From contig NW_004452125.1 of the NCBI RefSeq assembly GCF_000321225.1, positions 57,570 through 121,569 on the forward strand: DNA of 64,000 bases. Reading direction: 5' to 3'. Origin of the DNA: Odobenus rosmarus divergens. Its lineage: Eukaryota > Chordata > Mammalia > Carnivora > Odobenidae. The notes below the pieces were generated by a model, which was given only the letters and a program-made list of their open reading frames with translations, was not told the origin of the DNA and searched no databases. The stretch's first letter is position 1, and the number at the start of each line of letters is the position of its first letter. Shown piece after piece: positions 1-11,222 of the stretch. Both the position numbers and the translations under genes were made by a program.

Positions 1-1107
1 TTGTTGATTTAAAAATAAAAGCCTGCTAGGATTTTTATAGGGGTTGCATTGACTCTATATAGATCAATTTGGGGAGAATTGACCTTTTAACAATACTGAG
101 TCTTAACGATCACAGAACAAATTATGTGTCTCCATTCATTCAGGTCTTTCAAAATTTCTTTCAGAGTGGTTACATGTCTTTTACATCTTTTGTCAGATTT
201 AGCCCTAAATATTTAATAGATTTTTATTAAAAAATGTTATTTAAAGAGAAGATCCTTTGTTCATTGCTGATATTAGAAATACAATGGATTTTTTAAACGT
301 TTAGTTTGTATCCGCCAACCTTGCTAAACTTGCTAATTAGTTCTGGGAGCTTTTTTTTTCTTTTTTAAATCCTGTAGATTCCATTGAATTTCTACATTTT
401 TTCTCTCCAATCTGGGTTCTTTTTATTTCTTGTCTTATTGCCCTGGCTTAAAAAAAAAGAAATCTTAAAAAAAGTGAAGAGGGCTGATAGCCATCTTTTG
501 TTCCTGGCATGAAGGGGAAAAATACTCAGTTTTTTACCATTAAGTGTGATGTTAGCTGTATGTTTTTCAGAGATGCCCTTTATCAGGTTGAGGAATTTCC
601 CTTCTGTTTCTAATTTGCTGAGAGGTTTTGTCAGGAATGCATGTTGGATTTTGTTAAGTGCATTTCCTGCATTTGTTGATGATCATATAATAAAGTCCCC
701 ATTGATTTTTTTTTGCTTTAAATTTTTTTATTATGTTAATCACCATACATTACATCATTAGTTTCCCCATTGATTTTTTTCATTGTTTAGGATAACCCCA
801 CTTGGTTGTGATGTGTTGTTCTCTTATACATATTTGTATTAGTTATGATAAAATTTTGTTTAGGATTTTCATATGTAATCATGAAGGATATTAGTCTGTA
901 GCTTTTAAGTATAATGTCTTTGGTTTTGGTATCAGGGTAATGTATACTCATAGAGTGACTAAGAAAGTATTCACTCTTCTTCACGTTCCTGGAGGAGTTT
1001 GTTTAGAATGGATTATTATTTAAATGTTCAGTAGAATTCACTCTGGGCCTGGAATTTTTTTCGTGGAAAGGTTTTTAACCATAGATTCAATTTCTTTAAT
1101 AGATGCA
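1..1107 (-). mobile_element. LINE-1 ORF2 remnant, antisense
   Basis: In reverse complement this reads as decayed L1 ORF2 reverse-transcriptase sequence, for example the ACAGCTAACATCACACTTAA segment near 540-560. Many stops and indels are present. It is an inactive fossil. Confidence 0.8.
713..764 (-). mobile_element. Ultra-short LINE-1 3'-end insertion
   Basis: About 52 bases read on the minus strand as the extreme 3' end of a carnivore L1 (AATGATGTAATGTATGGTG, then an AATAAA-like A-rich end). The perfect duplication CCCCATTGATTTTTTT lies on both sides (697-712 and 765-780), so it is a genuine but almost completely 5'-truncated insertion, within an older L1. Confidence 0.8.
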
Positions 1108-1111
1108 GGAC

Positions 1112-1712
1112 TCTCCAGTTATCTATTTATTTTTAAATTGTGGTAAAATAAACATAAAATTTACCATGTTAACCAATTTTAAGTTTACAGCTCAGGGGCA
1201 ATATGTACGTTTGCATTGTTTTGCAACCATCACCACTATCCGTTTTCAGAACTTTTTCATCACCTCAAAGAGGAACTCTGTACCAATTAAACAATAGCTT
1301 TCACTCCACTTTCCCCTCAGCCTGTGGTAACCTTTCTTCTATCTTCTGTTTTTATGAATTTGCCTGTTTTAGATACCTCCTAGGTGGAATCATACAGTAT
1401 TTGCCCTTTTGTGTGTAGCTCATTTCACTTAGCTTAATGTGATCAAGGTTCATACATGTTGTAGCATATCTCAGAATTTCATTCCATTTTATGACTGAAT
1501 AATGTTCTGTGATATGTATAAACCACATTTTGTTTATCTGTTCATCTGAGCACTTGAGTTGCTTCAGCCTTCTATTGTAATACTACTGTCAACATTGTTG
1601 TGCAAGTATCTGTTGGGGTTTCTGCTGCCACTGCTTTTGGGTATATACTAAGAGTGGAATTGCTGCATGATACGGTAATTGTATTTTTAGCTTTTTGAGG
1701 AAACATCAGATT
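1112..1712 (-). mobile_element. LINE-1 3' UTR, antisense, nested
   Basis: This is the reverse complement of an old L1 3' UTR. The same subfamily recurs at 38720-39300 (matching TTGTGGTAAA, AATCATACAGTATTTG and TTGGGTATATAC blocks). It interrupts the flanking ORF2 remnant and lacks the ~2 kb that should follow, so the locus is a mosaic. Confidence 0.75.
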
Positions 1713-2229
1713 TTCTTCTGTTCCTAGTTTGTTGAGTGTTTTTTATCATAAAAGGATGCTGAGTTTTGTCAGATACTTTTTCTGCATGAATTGAGATGAT
1801 CATGTGTTTCCCCCCCATTCATTCTTAATGGGCTATATTATTTTGAGTGATTTGCTCATATTCCACCAATCTTGTATTATGGAGGTAAAACTCACCTTAT
1901 CATGGTGTATAATCCTTTTAAGAGGCTGCTGAATTATGTTTGCTAGTATTTTGCTGGGGATTTTTGCATCAGTATTCCTCTGGGATATTGGTCTATAGGT
2001 TTCTTTATTTGTAGCATCTTTGTCTGGCTCTGGGATCAGAATAGTGCTAGCCTCCTAGAATAAGCTTGGAAGTGTTCCTTTCTCTTCCGTTTTTTGAAAA
2101 GTGAGGAGGGTTGGTGTTAACTCTTTAAATGTTTGGTGGGATTTACCAATGAAGCTATCTGGTCCTGGGCTTTTCTTTGTTGGGATGATTTTGATTACTT
2201 ACGGTCTCTTCAGATTTTCTTTTTCTTTT

Positions 2230-2418
2230 CTTTTTTTTTGATTTTATTTATTAGAGAGACAGAGTGAGAGAGAGTGAGCACAAGCAGGGTGAGGGGTAGA
2301 GAGAGAAGCAGACACCCCACTGAGCGGGGAGCCCGATGTGGGGCTCTATCCTGGAACTCTGGGATCATGACCTGAGCCGAAGGCAGGCGCTTAACTGACT
2401 GAGCCACCCAGGGGCCCC
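2230..2418 (-). mobile_element. Can-SINE, antisense
   Basis: Poly-T/GATTTTATTTATT start, GA-rich middle, and reverse-complement head GAGCCACCCAGGGGCCCC. Probable target duplication TTTTCTTTTTCTT at 2215 and 2422. It sits inside L1. Confidence 0.92.
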
Positions 2419-3918
2419 AGTTTTTCTTTTTCTTGATAAGTCGATTTTGTCAATTGTGTGTTTTCAGGAATTTGTTCATTTCATCTAGGTTATCCAGCTT
2501 GTTGGTGTATATAATCATTTTTTTGTCTGTAAAATTAGTGGTAATGTCCCCACTTTCATATCTGAGTTTTGTAATTGGAATCTTCTCTTTTTCCTTAGTC
2601 TAGTTAAAAGCTTGTCAGTTTTGTCGATCTTTAAAAAGAAAGAAAGAAACCAGGCCTTGGGCATGGATTTTTCTCTATTGTGTATCAATTCCCTTTGTCC
2701 TTTATCTTGGTTCTGATCGTCATTATTTCCTTCCTTTTATAGCCCTTAGTTTTCTCTTCTTTTCTAGTTCCTTAAGGTGTAAAATTAGGTTATTGATTTG
2801 AGATATTTCTTCTCTTATAATGTGTTTATAGCTGTAAATTTCCCTCAGCACTGCTTTTGCTACATCTCAAATTTCGGCGTATTGTGTTTTCATTTGTCTC
2901 AAAGTATTCTCTAATTTTTCTTGTGATTTCTTCTTTGGTCTATTAGTTGTTTAAAAGGGTGTTATTTAATTTGCACATGTTTGTGAATTCTCCAGTTTTC
3001 TTTCTATTACCGATTTCTAGTTTCATTAGATTATGATAAAAAATACTTCATATGAGTTTAGTCTTATTTTTTAAAATTTATTAATACTTGTTTTGTAGAC
3101 AACATATGGTCTGTCCTGGAGAATGTTTCATATGCGCTTGAGAGAACTTTATTCTGAAGTTGTTGGGTAGAATGTTCTGTTGGGTATTACTGGTTTGTAT
3201 TGTTGTTCAGCTGTCCTATTTCTCTTTTCTCTCTCTGGTTGTTTTATCCATTATTGAAAGTGGTATATTAAAATCTCCAACTAATACTGTATTTGTCCCT
3301 TCAGTTATGTGAATGGTTGCTTCATATATATTGGGATCTGTTCTTTGGTATATGAGTCTCTTAATAGACAGCATATATAGTTGGATCTTTTTTATATATT
3401 TATTTATATACTTGGGTGTTATTTTTATATATATTCCGCCAATGCCGCCTTTAATATAATTACTGATAAGGAAAGATTTACTACTGACATTTTGCTGTTT
3501 GTTTTCTGTGTTTCTGTGTGTCTCAGAGTTTTTGTCGCTTATTTCCTCCATTACTGCTGCCTTTGGGTTTGGTTGATTTTTTATAGTGACATGTTTTGAT
3601 TTCCTTTTGTTTAAGTTCTTCAGGTATTTTGTTTGTGGTCTGTTTCTTTTTGAGTCAATTCTGATAGTTTTTAGTCTTTGAAGGAAATTGACATTTCCTC
3701 TGAATTGTCAAGTTTTTTGGCATGAACTTGTTTATAACATTTCCTCAGTAACCTTTTAATCTCTGTACAATCTGTAGTGATGTGATCTTTCTCATTCTTT
3801 ATAATGGTAATTTTTGTGTTTGTTTCTCTTGATCACTTTGGCTAGAATTTATCAGTTTCTTGATTTTTCCTTATAGAACCAATTTTTTTGTTTCATTGAT
3901 TTTACTTATTTTTATTTC

Positions 3919-4096
3919 TTTTTTAAGATTTTATTTGAGAGTGAGAGAGAGTACAAGCTGGGGGGAGGGGCAGAGAGAGAGGGAGAAGCAGGCTCCCCAC
4001 TGAGCTGGGAGCCTGACACAGGCTCTATCCCAGGACCCCAGGATCATGACCTGAGCGGAAGGCGGCTGTTAAACTGACTGAGCCACCCAGGTGCTC
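3919..4096 (-). mobile_element. Can-SINE, antisense
   Basis: TTTTTTAAGATTTTATTTGAGAG start and GAGCCACCCAGGTGCTC end, inserted in L1. No clear target duplication. Confidence 0.9.
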
Positions 4097-4682
4097 ACTG
4101 TGTCTTCATATTCACTTATGTTTTCTTCTGTGATGTCTAATTTTTGTTAATCTCATCCCATGTATTTTATATCTCAGACATTGTCACTTTATCTCTAGAT
4201 GTTTGATTTGGGTCTTTTTAATCTCACGTCTACTTTTTAAACGTGCTATACATTTAAAATAGTTTTTAATTTCCTGTTTGCTAAGTCTAGCATCTTTGTT
4301 CTGAGTCAGTTTTTGTTGATTGCTTTTTACTTTTGACATGGCAGATGATTCCATTGATATGTTCTGGTTTCTCACTGACAAGTATCTCTTTATGATACAG
4401 TTGAGAATATCTTTGGTAAACTTTCATGTTCCATTCACTGCTTGTTTTAAAGGTTTTATTGACTATAATGTCTAGTTTTAACTGAACTACCCCTCACAAA
4501 ATAGCAGATATGCCTAAAAAAAGATTACTTTAAAAAAACTGAATTAAATATTGTATTAAAAGTGCAAACCCAAACGAACAACAAGAAAAAGCCAAAATGA
4601 CAGTTCTTCTGTAGATATTGTGATTTATAAGAAATACATATTTGGTTCCTGGCAGAGAGTTTTTAAAACGCTTTGACTTTCA

Positions 4683-4879
4683 GGGCGCCTGGGTGGCTCA
4701 GTTGGTTAAGCGACTGCCTTTGGCTCAGGTCATGATCCTGGAGTTCTGGGATGGAGTGCCGCATCGGGCTCCCTGCTCAGCAGGGAGTCTGCTTCTCCCT
4801 CTGACCCTCCCTCCTCTCATGTGCTCTCTCTCTCTCATTCTCTCTCTCAAATAAATAAATAAAATCTTAAAAAAAAAAA
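4683..4879 (+). mobile_element. Can-SINE, sense
   Basis: Full-length: GGGCGCCTGGGTGGCTCAG head with tRNA-like A and B boxes, CT-rich middle, and AAATAAATAAATAAAATCTT plus A-tail. Confidence 0.95.
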
Positions 4880-4984
4880 CAAAACCCTTTGGCTTTCTTA
4901 ACTGATCAAAGCAGTGAAGATGTCTTTTGTTTTTCACAACTAGCCCCTTCCAGCCGTACCTGAATTTATGTTAGTACTATGACT

Positions 4985-5640
4985 TCTGGAAAGCCTCTAA
5001 GGGTGGAGGCTGGTTGCCTGGAGAACCACCCATGTGATTAGAGGGTTGGGATTTTCAGTCCTACTCTTTCCTCTCCTCCTACCTCAGGAGAGGGGAGAGG
5101 GAAGAGGGACGGGAGATTTTGTCCAGTCACTGAAGGACAGTGATTTAATCAATCATGCCTGAGTAATGAAACCGTCATAAAAATGCTAAATTTACTGGTT
5201 CTGAGAGTTCGGTTTTGGCAAACACATGGAAGTTCTGGGAGGATGGCATACTTGGAGAGGGCATGGGAGCTTTGTGCCCCTTCCCCATACTTTTCCTTAT
5301 TTGTCTCCTCCATCTGGCTGTTCCTGGGTTATATCCTTTTATAATAAGATGATACTCTAGTATGCAACTCTTCCTGAGTTCTTTGAGCCACAAATTAATG
5401 CAATCAAGGGAGGAGATTGTGGGAACCTTTGATTAATAGCCAGGTGGTCGGAAGCACAGCTAACAACCTGGATTTGGGATGGCATCTGAAATGGGAGTGC
5501 AGCAGTCTTATAGGACTTCTTATTAGTTGGCCCTTACCCTGTGGGATCTGACTGTATCAGACTGAATTGAATTGTAGGACACTGATGTCCGTCCCTGGAG
5601 AGTCAGAGAATATCTGATCACAGAAGTGTTCAGTGTTGTA
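4985..5640 (+). mobile_element. Old LTR-like interspersed repeat
   Basis: Blocks such as GATTTAATCAATCATGCC, GGGAGGATGGC, CATCTGGCTGTTCCTG and CTTTTATAATAA resemble, from memory, a widespread old mammalian LTR-type repeat with a degenerate poly(A) signal. I cannot name the family with certainty. No coding potential is seen. Confidence 0.5.
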
Positions 5641-6469
5641 GGAGAGTAGAGGAGATACACAGGAGTGTTTTTTTCTAAGATGTTCAGCTTCAAACTGTTA
5701 AGAGCTCCTTGTCATCCACAGGAGGAGGTTGAACAGATAGTTTAATCAAATCTAGTAAGAAGTTGGCAAAGTCAGATTTATTAAAAAGATTCCTACTGTG
5801 GCCACCTTTTTATAAAAGCAAGTTAAGAGCCACTGGCAAAACAGAAGAACCAGACTTGGTGAAGAAGCCATTTGAGCAGATGAAAGCTAAAGAACTCAGT
5901 GTCTGCATAGGAGATTCACCAGAGGGACCGAGGAAAGATGAAACGGGGACTTGCAGGGTCTGGATCCAGATGCAGTGCCCTTTCAGGCTACCTGTGTGTA
6001 TTGACTTTGATGGTAGGATGCCAGTGGGCATTGTTACCTGAGGATGTTCTCTGTCACTTTCAGGTCTAATATCTCAGAAGAGTAACTTAATGATACACAT
6101 GACAGAGACCGTCATTAGACTGTCAGGAAACATATGAAAAACAGGAAATTGTCAAAGAGAAGAAGGAGATTGGGAGAGGGAGGTAAACAAACATTTTGGG
6201 AGCAGTGAGTTTCTTTTCTTGGGTAGCTAGCAAAAAGTCAGTCTACCCTTGAGCATGTTGTCTGGAGAAGTTAGGGGAAAAAAAAGTTCTTTATGCTGTG
6301 AAAAACTTCAACTGGAGAGTGTGTCTGACATGTTTTTTCTATGTAATGTCTACATTGGCCTTAATTTAGTACCTGCACCAAGTCAGAACCATTTCCCTCA
6401 TCTGAATTTTCTCAGGCTTTGTTCTGTTTTTAAAGTATTATGAATAAAATGTAAATAATTTCATACTTT

Positions 6470-6644
6470 TTTAAAAAAGATTTTACTTTTACTTTATTCA
6501 TGAGAGACAGAGAGAGGCAGAGGCAGAGGGAGAAGCAGGCTCCCCGCAGAGCAGGGAGCCCGATGTGGTACTCCATCCCTGGACCCTGGCATCATGCCCT
6601 GAACCAAAGGCAGATGCTTAACGGACTGAGCCATCCAGGTGCCC
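6470..6644 (-). mobile_element. Can-SINE, antisense
   Basis: Tail TTTTTTAAAAAAGATTTTA and head GAGCCATCCAGGTGCCC. Approximate duplication TTCATACTTTTT / TTCATCTTTTT. Confidence 0.93.
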
Positions 6645-8006
6645 TTCATCTTTTTATATAAATGGTGTGGTGTAATATTTATTTATCTAGACCTGGTGAA
6701 TACAAGATTATTTAATAGGAGATTTTTGTTTGTTTAGCTGCGAAGAAACTTGAACTTAAATTTTCCTGGGACTGTGTTATTAGCACTGTCATAATTGCCC
6801 ATGATTCTTGGTATGGCTTTATCAGCTCCTTTATCACTCTAGCCCAAAACACAAACTTTTTTTTTTTTTAATCTTTGGCACACAGAAAGACCTGGTAAAG
6901 TGCATTTTTATTACCTAATTTGTGTTTGTAGTGGATCACTAGAAATCATCCAAGAATTACTCATGTATTTCCATAATGGTGACAGGTGTTGTCGTAAGCA
7001 TTTAGTATATGAGGGTGCTGTTCGTCTTACTTGTGATTGTTCTGAATTAATTGTGACAAGCTAATAAGAGCTTTTGAAAGTTTCTTTCCAGGCTTCTTGA
7101 GCTAATGTTTTGCCTCTGGCCAGTGGGGTGGACTGCACATTAATTTTGATACTCTTTAAAGACATGTGGGCAGTTACTGTTCATTTAAGCCAGATGGCAT
7201 GTGTCAACTCCTGTTCCTGGAAAGGGAGAGGTTTTTTTGGAGGGGGAGGAGGGGTTTGTAGTAAAACCTTACGTGTCTTCTTATGGAGCTCTTCTCTTTA
7301 CATGAATTAGTACTTACAGAAGATTTTCATAGCACTTTAAGCACTCCTCCTTTTACTTATGAAGAAGATTCTTAGAGGATTGGGCACAGATGTTTTTTTG
7401 TGTAAATTCTTTTGCAGTTGTGCAGTAGCAAGGAATCACTGATAAAGTTACATAGAACGAATACTGTTTTTTAGGATAAAAACAAACAAAGAATTCATAA
7501 GAGAAGGAGTAAGTGGCCCCTTTATGTTTTTACCAAGCTGCTTACATTCAGAATCTGAGTCAGGGGATTGGCTGGCTGTGGACAGAACTCTTAATGATGG
7601 AGTGTCGATGCATTTGGAGCCCCTTAGAAAATTGCTCTGATCCAGAGTCAGCCATAGATAGTCTTCTCTACATGAGCACCGTGAATTCCAGCGCTTGGCT
7701 TTTAATGTGCATCATGAATCACCTTACATTGAAGTTTATTTTTCCATTAAAATTTTTATTTTTTTCAAGCAAGTACACGTAGGTAAGTGTTTGAATTCTG
7801 CAAGCATTTGGTTTTCATTTATCCTGACTGAATCCTAAGCTGCTGAACTGTAGTGACACTTTAATTTTCACATCCATAACTCCCAAGAATTTAGGGTGTG
7901 AATTTGGGTATTTGATAAAGTGGCTTTTCTATTTTCTTATTTTCTTGGAAATTGATTTTAAAAGTATTTTACTGGGATGCTTATCAACATTTTCATTTTT
8001 TTCAAG

Positions 8007-8068
8007 GTGTTGACTTTAAGGTGAAAACAATTTCAGTGGATGGCAATAAGGCTAAACTTGCAATTTGG
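8007..8068 (+). CDS. RAB18: RAB18 coding exon (residues 42-62, switch I side)
   Basis: This 62-nt exon gives (G)VDFKVKTISVDGNKAKLAIW, matching Rab18 residues 42-62. This is the stretch after switch I, the beta2-beta3 strands that help form the Rab effector surface. Rab18 is a small GTPase of the endoplasmic reticulum and lipid-droplet surface. It is activated by the RAB3GAP1/2 complex, and its loss in human causes Warburg Micro syndrome. The acceptor is a T-rich tract ending in AG at 8005-8006, and the donor GTAAGA starts at 8069. The exon begins with the last two bases of a Gly codon, so the previous exon ends in phase 1. That exon, and the one carrying the start codon and P-loop, are not visible in 1-8006. 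The identification rests on continuous protein match across five exons and is very secure. Confidence 0.97.
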
Positions 8069-8381
8069 GTAAGAGTTTTAAAAATGTATTTTGTACAAAT
8101 ATTCAAGTTGTATTTTTTAAAGAAGCAGAAGTTGATGTGTGTAGAGTTCTAGAGGGAAACAATTTGTATCAAATAACTTTTGGACAATTTGTTGGTTAAT
8201 GGATAAACAATAAATGGCTATGTCTTATATTGGGTAATGAGGCAGAGACTTGTTTCACTTACTCAAAATTTTAAAATATATAATCCCTTAAGAATACTTA
8301 AAAGCAGAATAAAGTATAGAAAAATCATCTTATCTGCCAGAAAGGATTATCGCTATTGAATACGTTTCTTTAAAGTTTTAC

Positions 8382-8729
8382 GAAGACAGTGTATACTCAG
8401 CTAACACTGAAGGCAGTTGTTGGGGAGAAGGGGATGAAGTGATGCTCAGGAAAAAAAGTATTTTTCATGTTAGTCTGTTAGTATATTCCTGAAATTTGAG
8501 TTTGCCAACTTTGGATTTATTTTCTACTATCAGTGCCTAGTCTTTACTGTCCTTTCATTTGCCTGTGAACCCAAACATTCCGATACATGTTGCTTTCCTA
8601 AGACCTTTTCATGATAGTGCTGACCAAATAAAATGTAATAAATGTCAAAGACGTCCAAGATGCTTAGTGTCTGTCTCTGTCTGCCCGTCTCTCTCCCGCT
8701 CCTGTCTACCTACCTACCTACTTCTCTCT
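8382..8729 (+). repeat. Intronic segment, first copy of a ~350-bp direct duplication
   Basis: This runs from GAAGACAGTGTATACTC to a TACC microsatellite and TTCTCTCT. The same sequence recurs at 10456-10809 with a handful of substitutions and a 4-base insertion. Here it sits in plain intron sequence with no repeat boundary, so this is probably the original location. Confidence 0.9.
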
Positions 8730-9489
8730 TTATATCTAAATGATTGCCAATAGATTACATTACATATATAATTTATAAAACTATGCTCTTATATATCGGA
8801 TTCCCACATATACTATGATAATTAAATATATAAATACGTTTTTGTTACATGGGATAATTGGAACTGGTTAGCGGTCATCACATTGAGATGTACTTCAACA
8901 TGGTGATGACGTAGTAAATGTTTGGGCATCAGTTACAGATTGAAACAGCACGTGTTTATGTATTGTCTGATCTGATTCATTTTCCTGGCATTCTCTGAAT
9001 GGCATATTATTTCTAATACACATTTTATCCCAAATAACAAGTAACTGTGTAAGTGTGTCTCATGTTTTTCTGTTAATTTTCTTCTAACATACAATACTTT
9101 ACATGATTGGTAGCCTATTGGCCCCCTCCCCAAAATATAATTATGATATTAATAAGAATAGTAATGTCTAACAGAAAACAATTTGGAAAATGTTGGACTA
9201 GGCCATAATAAAATATATCGCACAGTTTAAGAATGCTAGCTTCTTCCTGTACAAAAGTGGCAGCCTGATTTTCCATATACTTTTCATGGTTGAATTTATC
9301 ACTTCTTTCTGCCCTTGCTACTGTTTTGTGAGACATACGTGTTAGAATAGGATCTAAGGCTTGGTGGTTTCCGTGAGATCTTTCTTTTATGCAAGAGGTC
9401 TTTTTAAATTTACTTTTTAGTTCCTGTATAATAAAAAGGTTGGCAGGTATTACTGAAGTGACATCTTTATCATAGGTGTACAAATATTT

Positions 9490-9588
9490 TTTTAAATAAG
9501 AGGCTCAATCTCAGAACCCGGAGACCCTCATGACCTGAGCTTAAATCAAGAGTCAGAAGCTCAACTGACTGAGCCACTCAGGTGCCCC
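9490..9588 (-). mobile_element. Can-SINE head fragment, antisense
   Basis: Only about 100 bp of the tRNA-like half remains (CATGACCTGAGC ... CTGACTGAGCCACTCAGGTG). The GA-rich middle is missing. Confidence 0.85.
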
Positions 9589-10455
9589 AAATGTTAATGT
9601 TCTTGTGTGTGTGTGTTTGTAATACTAACTCTGTCATGTGCTGCAAATATTTTTTTCCTGTTTGTCATTTGCCTTCAAATCTTGTTTAGGATGAGTGAGT
9701 GTGTGTATGGGGTATGGATGGTGTGGGGAGAGATGTTCTTGCCATAGCAAGGTTTTAGTATTTTTGTGGTCAGACCAGTTTTTTTTTTCATGAATTTGGG
9801 TGTTATGTCATATTTAGGAAGGCCTCCTCACTCATAAATAGAAATACATGAGTCCATTGTTTCCTCTCCTGCTTGGATGCTCCTCCTAGGATCAGTCAAA
9901 TAGAATAATCAAGTACAGCCCTGTCCTCACTGCTCCCAAAAGTGCCACACACACATCACGGCCTACTTGGCACCTCTAAAGCTATTTTTCTCTATATCCT
10001 GCCCTCACTTGCACTCCCACATTTTAATATTTAGTCTTTCCAGATCCTTCCTTGTCCTTTGTCTATTTCTAATCTTTAATAATCTCTTCTCTCCTCTCTC
10101 ATCAGAGAAGAAAACCACAGATAATAAGCTCTGCTTTTCTTATCTTACAAGGATGCTATTAGAGTTATTGCAAATTCCTATCTTGAAAACAAAAACAAGC
10201 AAAAATCTTAACTTTTGACTATTTAAGCCTATAAATTTTATAGGTGTAATATATTCTGATCCAATATTGTGGCACAGGGTGTTTGCTGAAATTATCGTAC
10301 CTACTTAACCACTTTTATAAGTGGATCCAAAAAAATCAAGACTCTAAATAGCTGGACTAATTTAAATATTTGTGTGTAAGGTGTCAGTCGTGTAGTATTT
10401 TAACATTAAACATATTATTTTTTTTTGCTCTAGTCTTTTTTTGTTTTGTTTTTAA

Positions 10456-10809
10456 GAAGACGGTGTATACTCAGCTAACACGGAAGGCAGTTGTTGGGGA
10501 GAAGGGGATGAAGTGATGCTCAGGAAAAAAAGTATTTTTCATGTTAGTCTGTTAGTATATTCCTGAAATTTGGGTTTGCCAACTTTGGATTTATTTTCTA
10601 CTATCAGTGCCTAGTCTTTACTTACTTTCCTTTCATTTGCCTGTGAACCCAAACATTCTGATACATGTTGCTTTCCTAAGACCTTTTCATGATAGTGCTG
10701 ACCAAATAAAATAGCAATAACTGTCAAAGACGTCCAAGATGCTTAGTGTCTGTCTCTGTCTGCCCGTCTCTCTCCCACTCCTGTCTACCTACCTACCTAC
10801 TTCTCTCTC
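10456..10809 (+). repeat. Second copy of the ~350-bp duplication, abutting the gap
   Basis: This copy is roughly 97% identical by eye to 8382-8729 in the same orientation. It starts directly after the poly-T tail of an antisense SINE and runs into the N gap, so its right end is not seen. It is either a real local duplication placed into a SINE or an assembly artefact. Confidence 0.9.
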
Positions 10810-10810
10810 T

Positions 10811-10860
10811 NNNNNNNNNNNNNNNNNNNNNNNNNNNNNNNNNNNNNNNNNNNNNNNNNN
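10811..10860. other. Assembly gap (50 N)
   Basis: Fifty consecutive N lie inside the RAB18 intron. The left side ends in a CT microsatellite belonging to a duplicated segment. The right side resumes in the body of an antisense Can-SINE. The round size suggests an estimated or placeholder gap. Confidence 0.99.
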
Positions 10861-11060
10861 GGGGGAGGGGTAAAGGCGGAGAAACAGACTCGACACAGAG
10901 CATGGAGCCTGACAGTGGGGCTCAGTCCCAGGATCCTGAGATCATGACCTGAGCTGAAGTCAGACGCGTAACCAGCTGAACCACCCAGGCGCCCTGCTCT
11001 GGTCTTTATTTTTAAAACACTGGGCTTTATGGATATTTTAACTAGAATCACAGTTCTGAG

Positions 11061-11222
11061 TTTTAAAAGATTTATTTATTTATTTTACGGGGAGGGGCAG
11101 AGGGAAAGAGGGAATCCTCAAGCAGACTCCCCGCTGAGCGCAGAGCCCCACATGGGGCTCTATCCCAGGCCCCTGAGATCAGGACTTGGGCTGAAATCAG
11201 GAGTCGGATGCCCAAGGCACTC
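11061..11222 (-). mobile_element. Can-SINE, antisense, 5' truncated
   Basis: It starts TTTTAAAAGATTTATTTATT and lacks the terminal GAGCCACCCAGG head. The perfect 11-bp duplication CACAGTTCTGA (11049-11059, 11223-11233) shows that the truncation happened at insertion. Confidence 0.92.

Larger units (their letters stand above)
1713..4480 (-). mobile_element. LINE-1 ORF2 and upstream remnant, antisense, with two SINEs inserted
   Basis: This reads on the minus strand as L1 ORF2 reverse transcriptase (about 1713-2900) back to the endonuclease domain. A frame at 3551-3216 keeps VLVGDFNIPLSIMD, the endonuclease motif with its catalytic Asp and Asn. Beyond about 4097 it resembles upstream L1 sequence. 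Can-SINEs interrupt it at 2230 and 3919. Stops throughout make it non-functional. Confidence 0.8.
1..8006 (+). other. RAB18: RAB18 intron (upstream part, 5' end outside window)
   Basis: This is the intron before the first visible RAB18 exon. About 1-4480 is antisense LINE-1 debris with SINEs. 4880-5640 holds an old LTR-like repeat. 5640-6469 and 6645-8006 look like ordinary unique intron. A 92-codon frame at 5763-6041 has no recognisable motif or splice context, and I treat it as chance. I looked for the P-loop exon (GESGVGKSS) and the following exon and did not find them. Confidence 0.85.
10439..10994 (-). mobile_element. Can-SINE, antisense, interrupted by duplication and gap
   Basis: The poly-T tail at about 10439-10455 and the SINE body from 10861 to GGCGCCC at 10994 are one insertion, because matching target duplications flank both ends: TGCTCTAGTCTTT at 10426-10438 and TGCTCTGGTCTTT at 10995-11007. 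The expected A-rich part and the first body bases are replaced by the duplicated intron segment and the N run. Confidence 0.8.

Noticed and set aside
4683..4760. tRNA gene in the SINE heads
   Set aside because: The tRNA-like A and B boxes belong to the SINE promoter. There is no intact cloverleaf or anticodon arm, and the same sequence recurs throughout the window.
5763..6041. 92-codon frame in the RAB18 intron
   Set aside because: No domain, no consensus splice sites in matching phase, and overlapped by a 73-codon frame on the other strand. Probably chance.
7952..8152. 66-codon frame covering the RAB18 exon
   Set aside because: It runs through both splice sites. The true coding part is only 8007-8068.
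8705..8722. CRISPR-like or satellite array at the TACC repeats
   Set aside because: A short tetranucleotide microsatellite in a vertebrate intron, without spacers.
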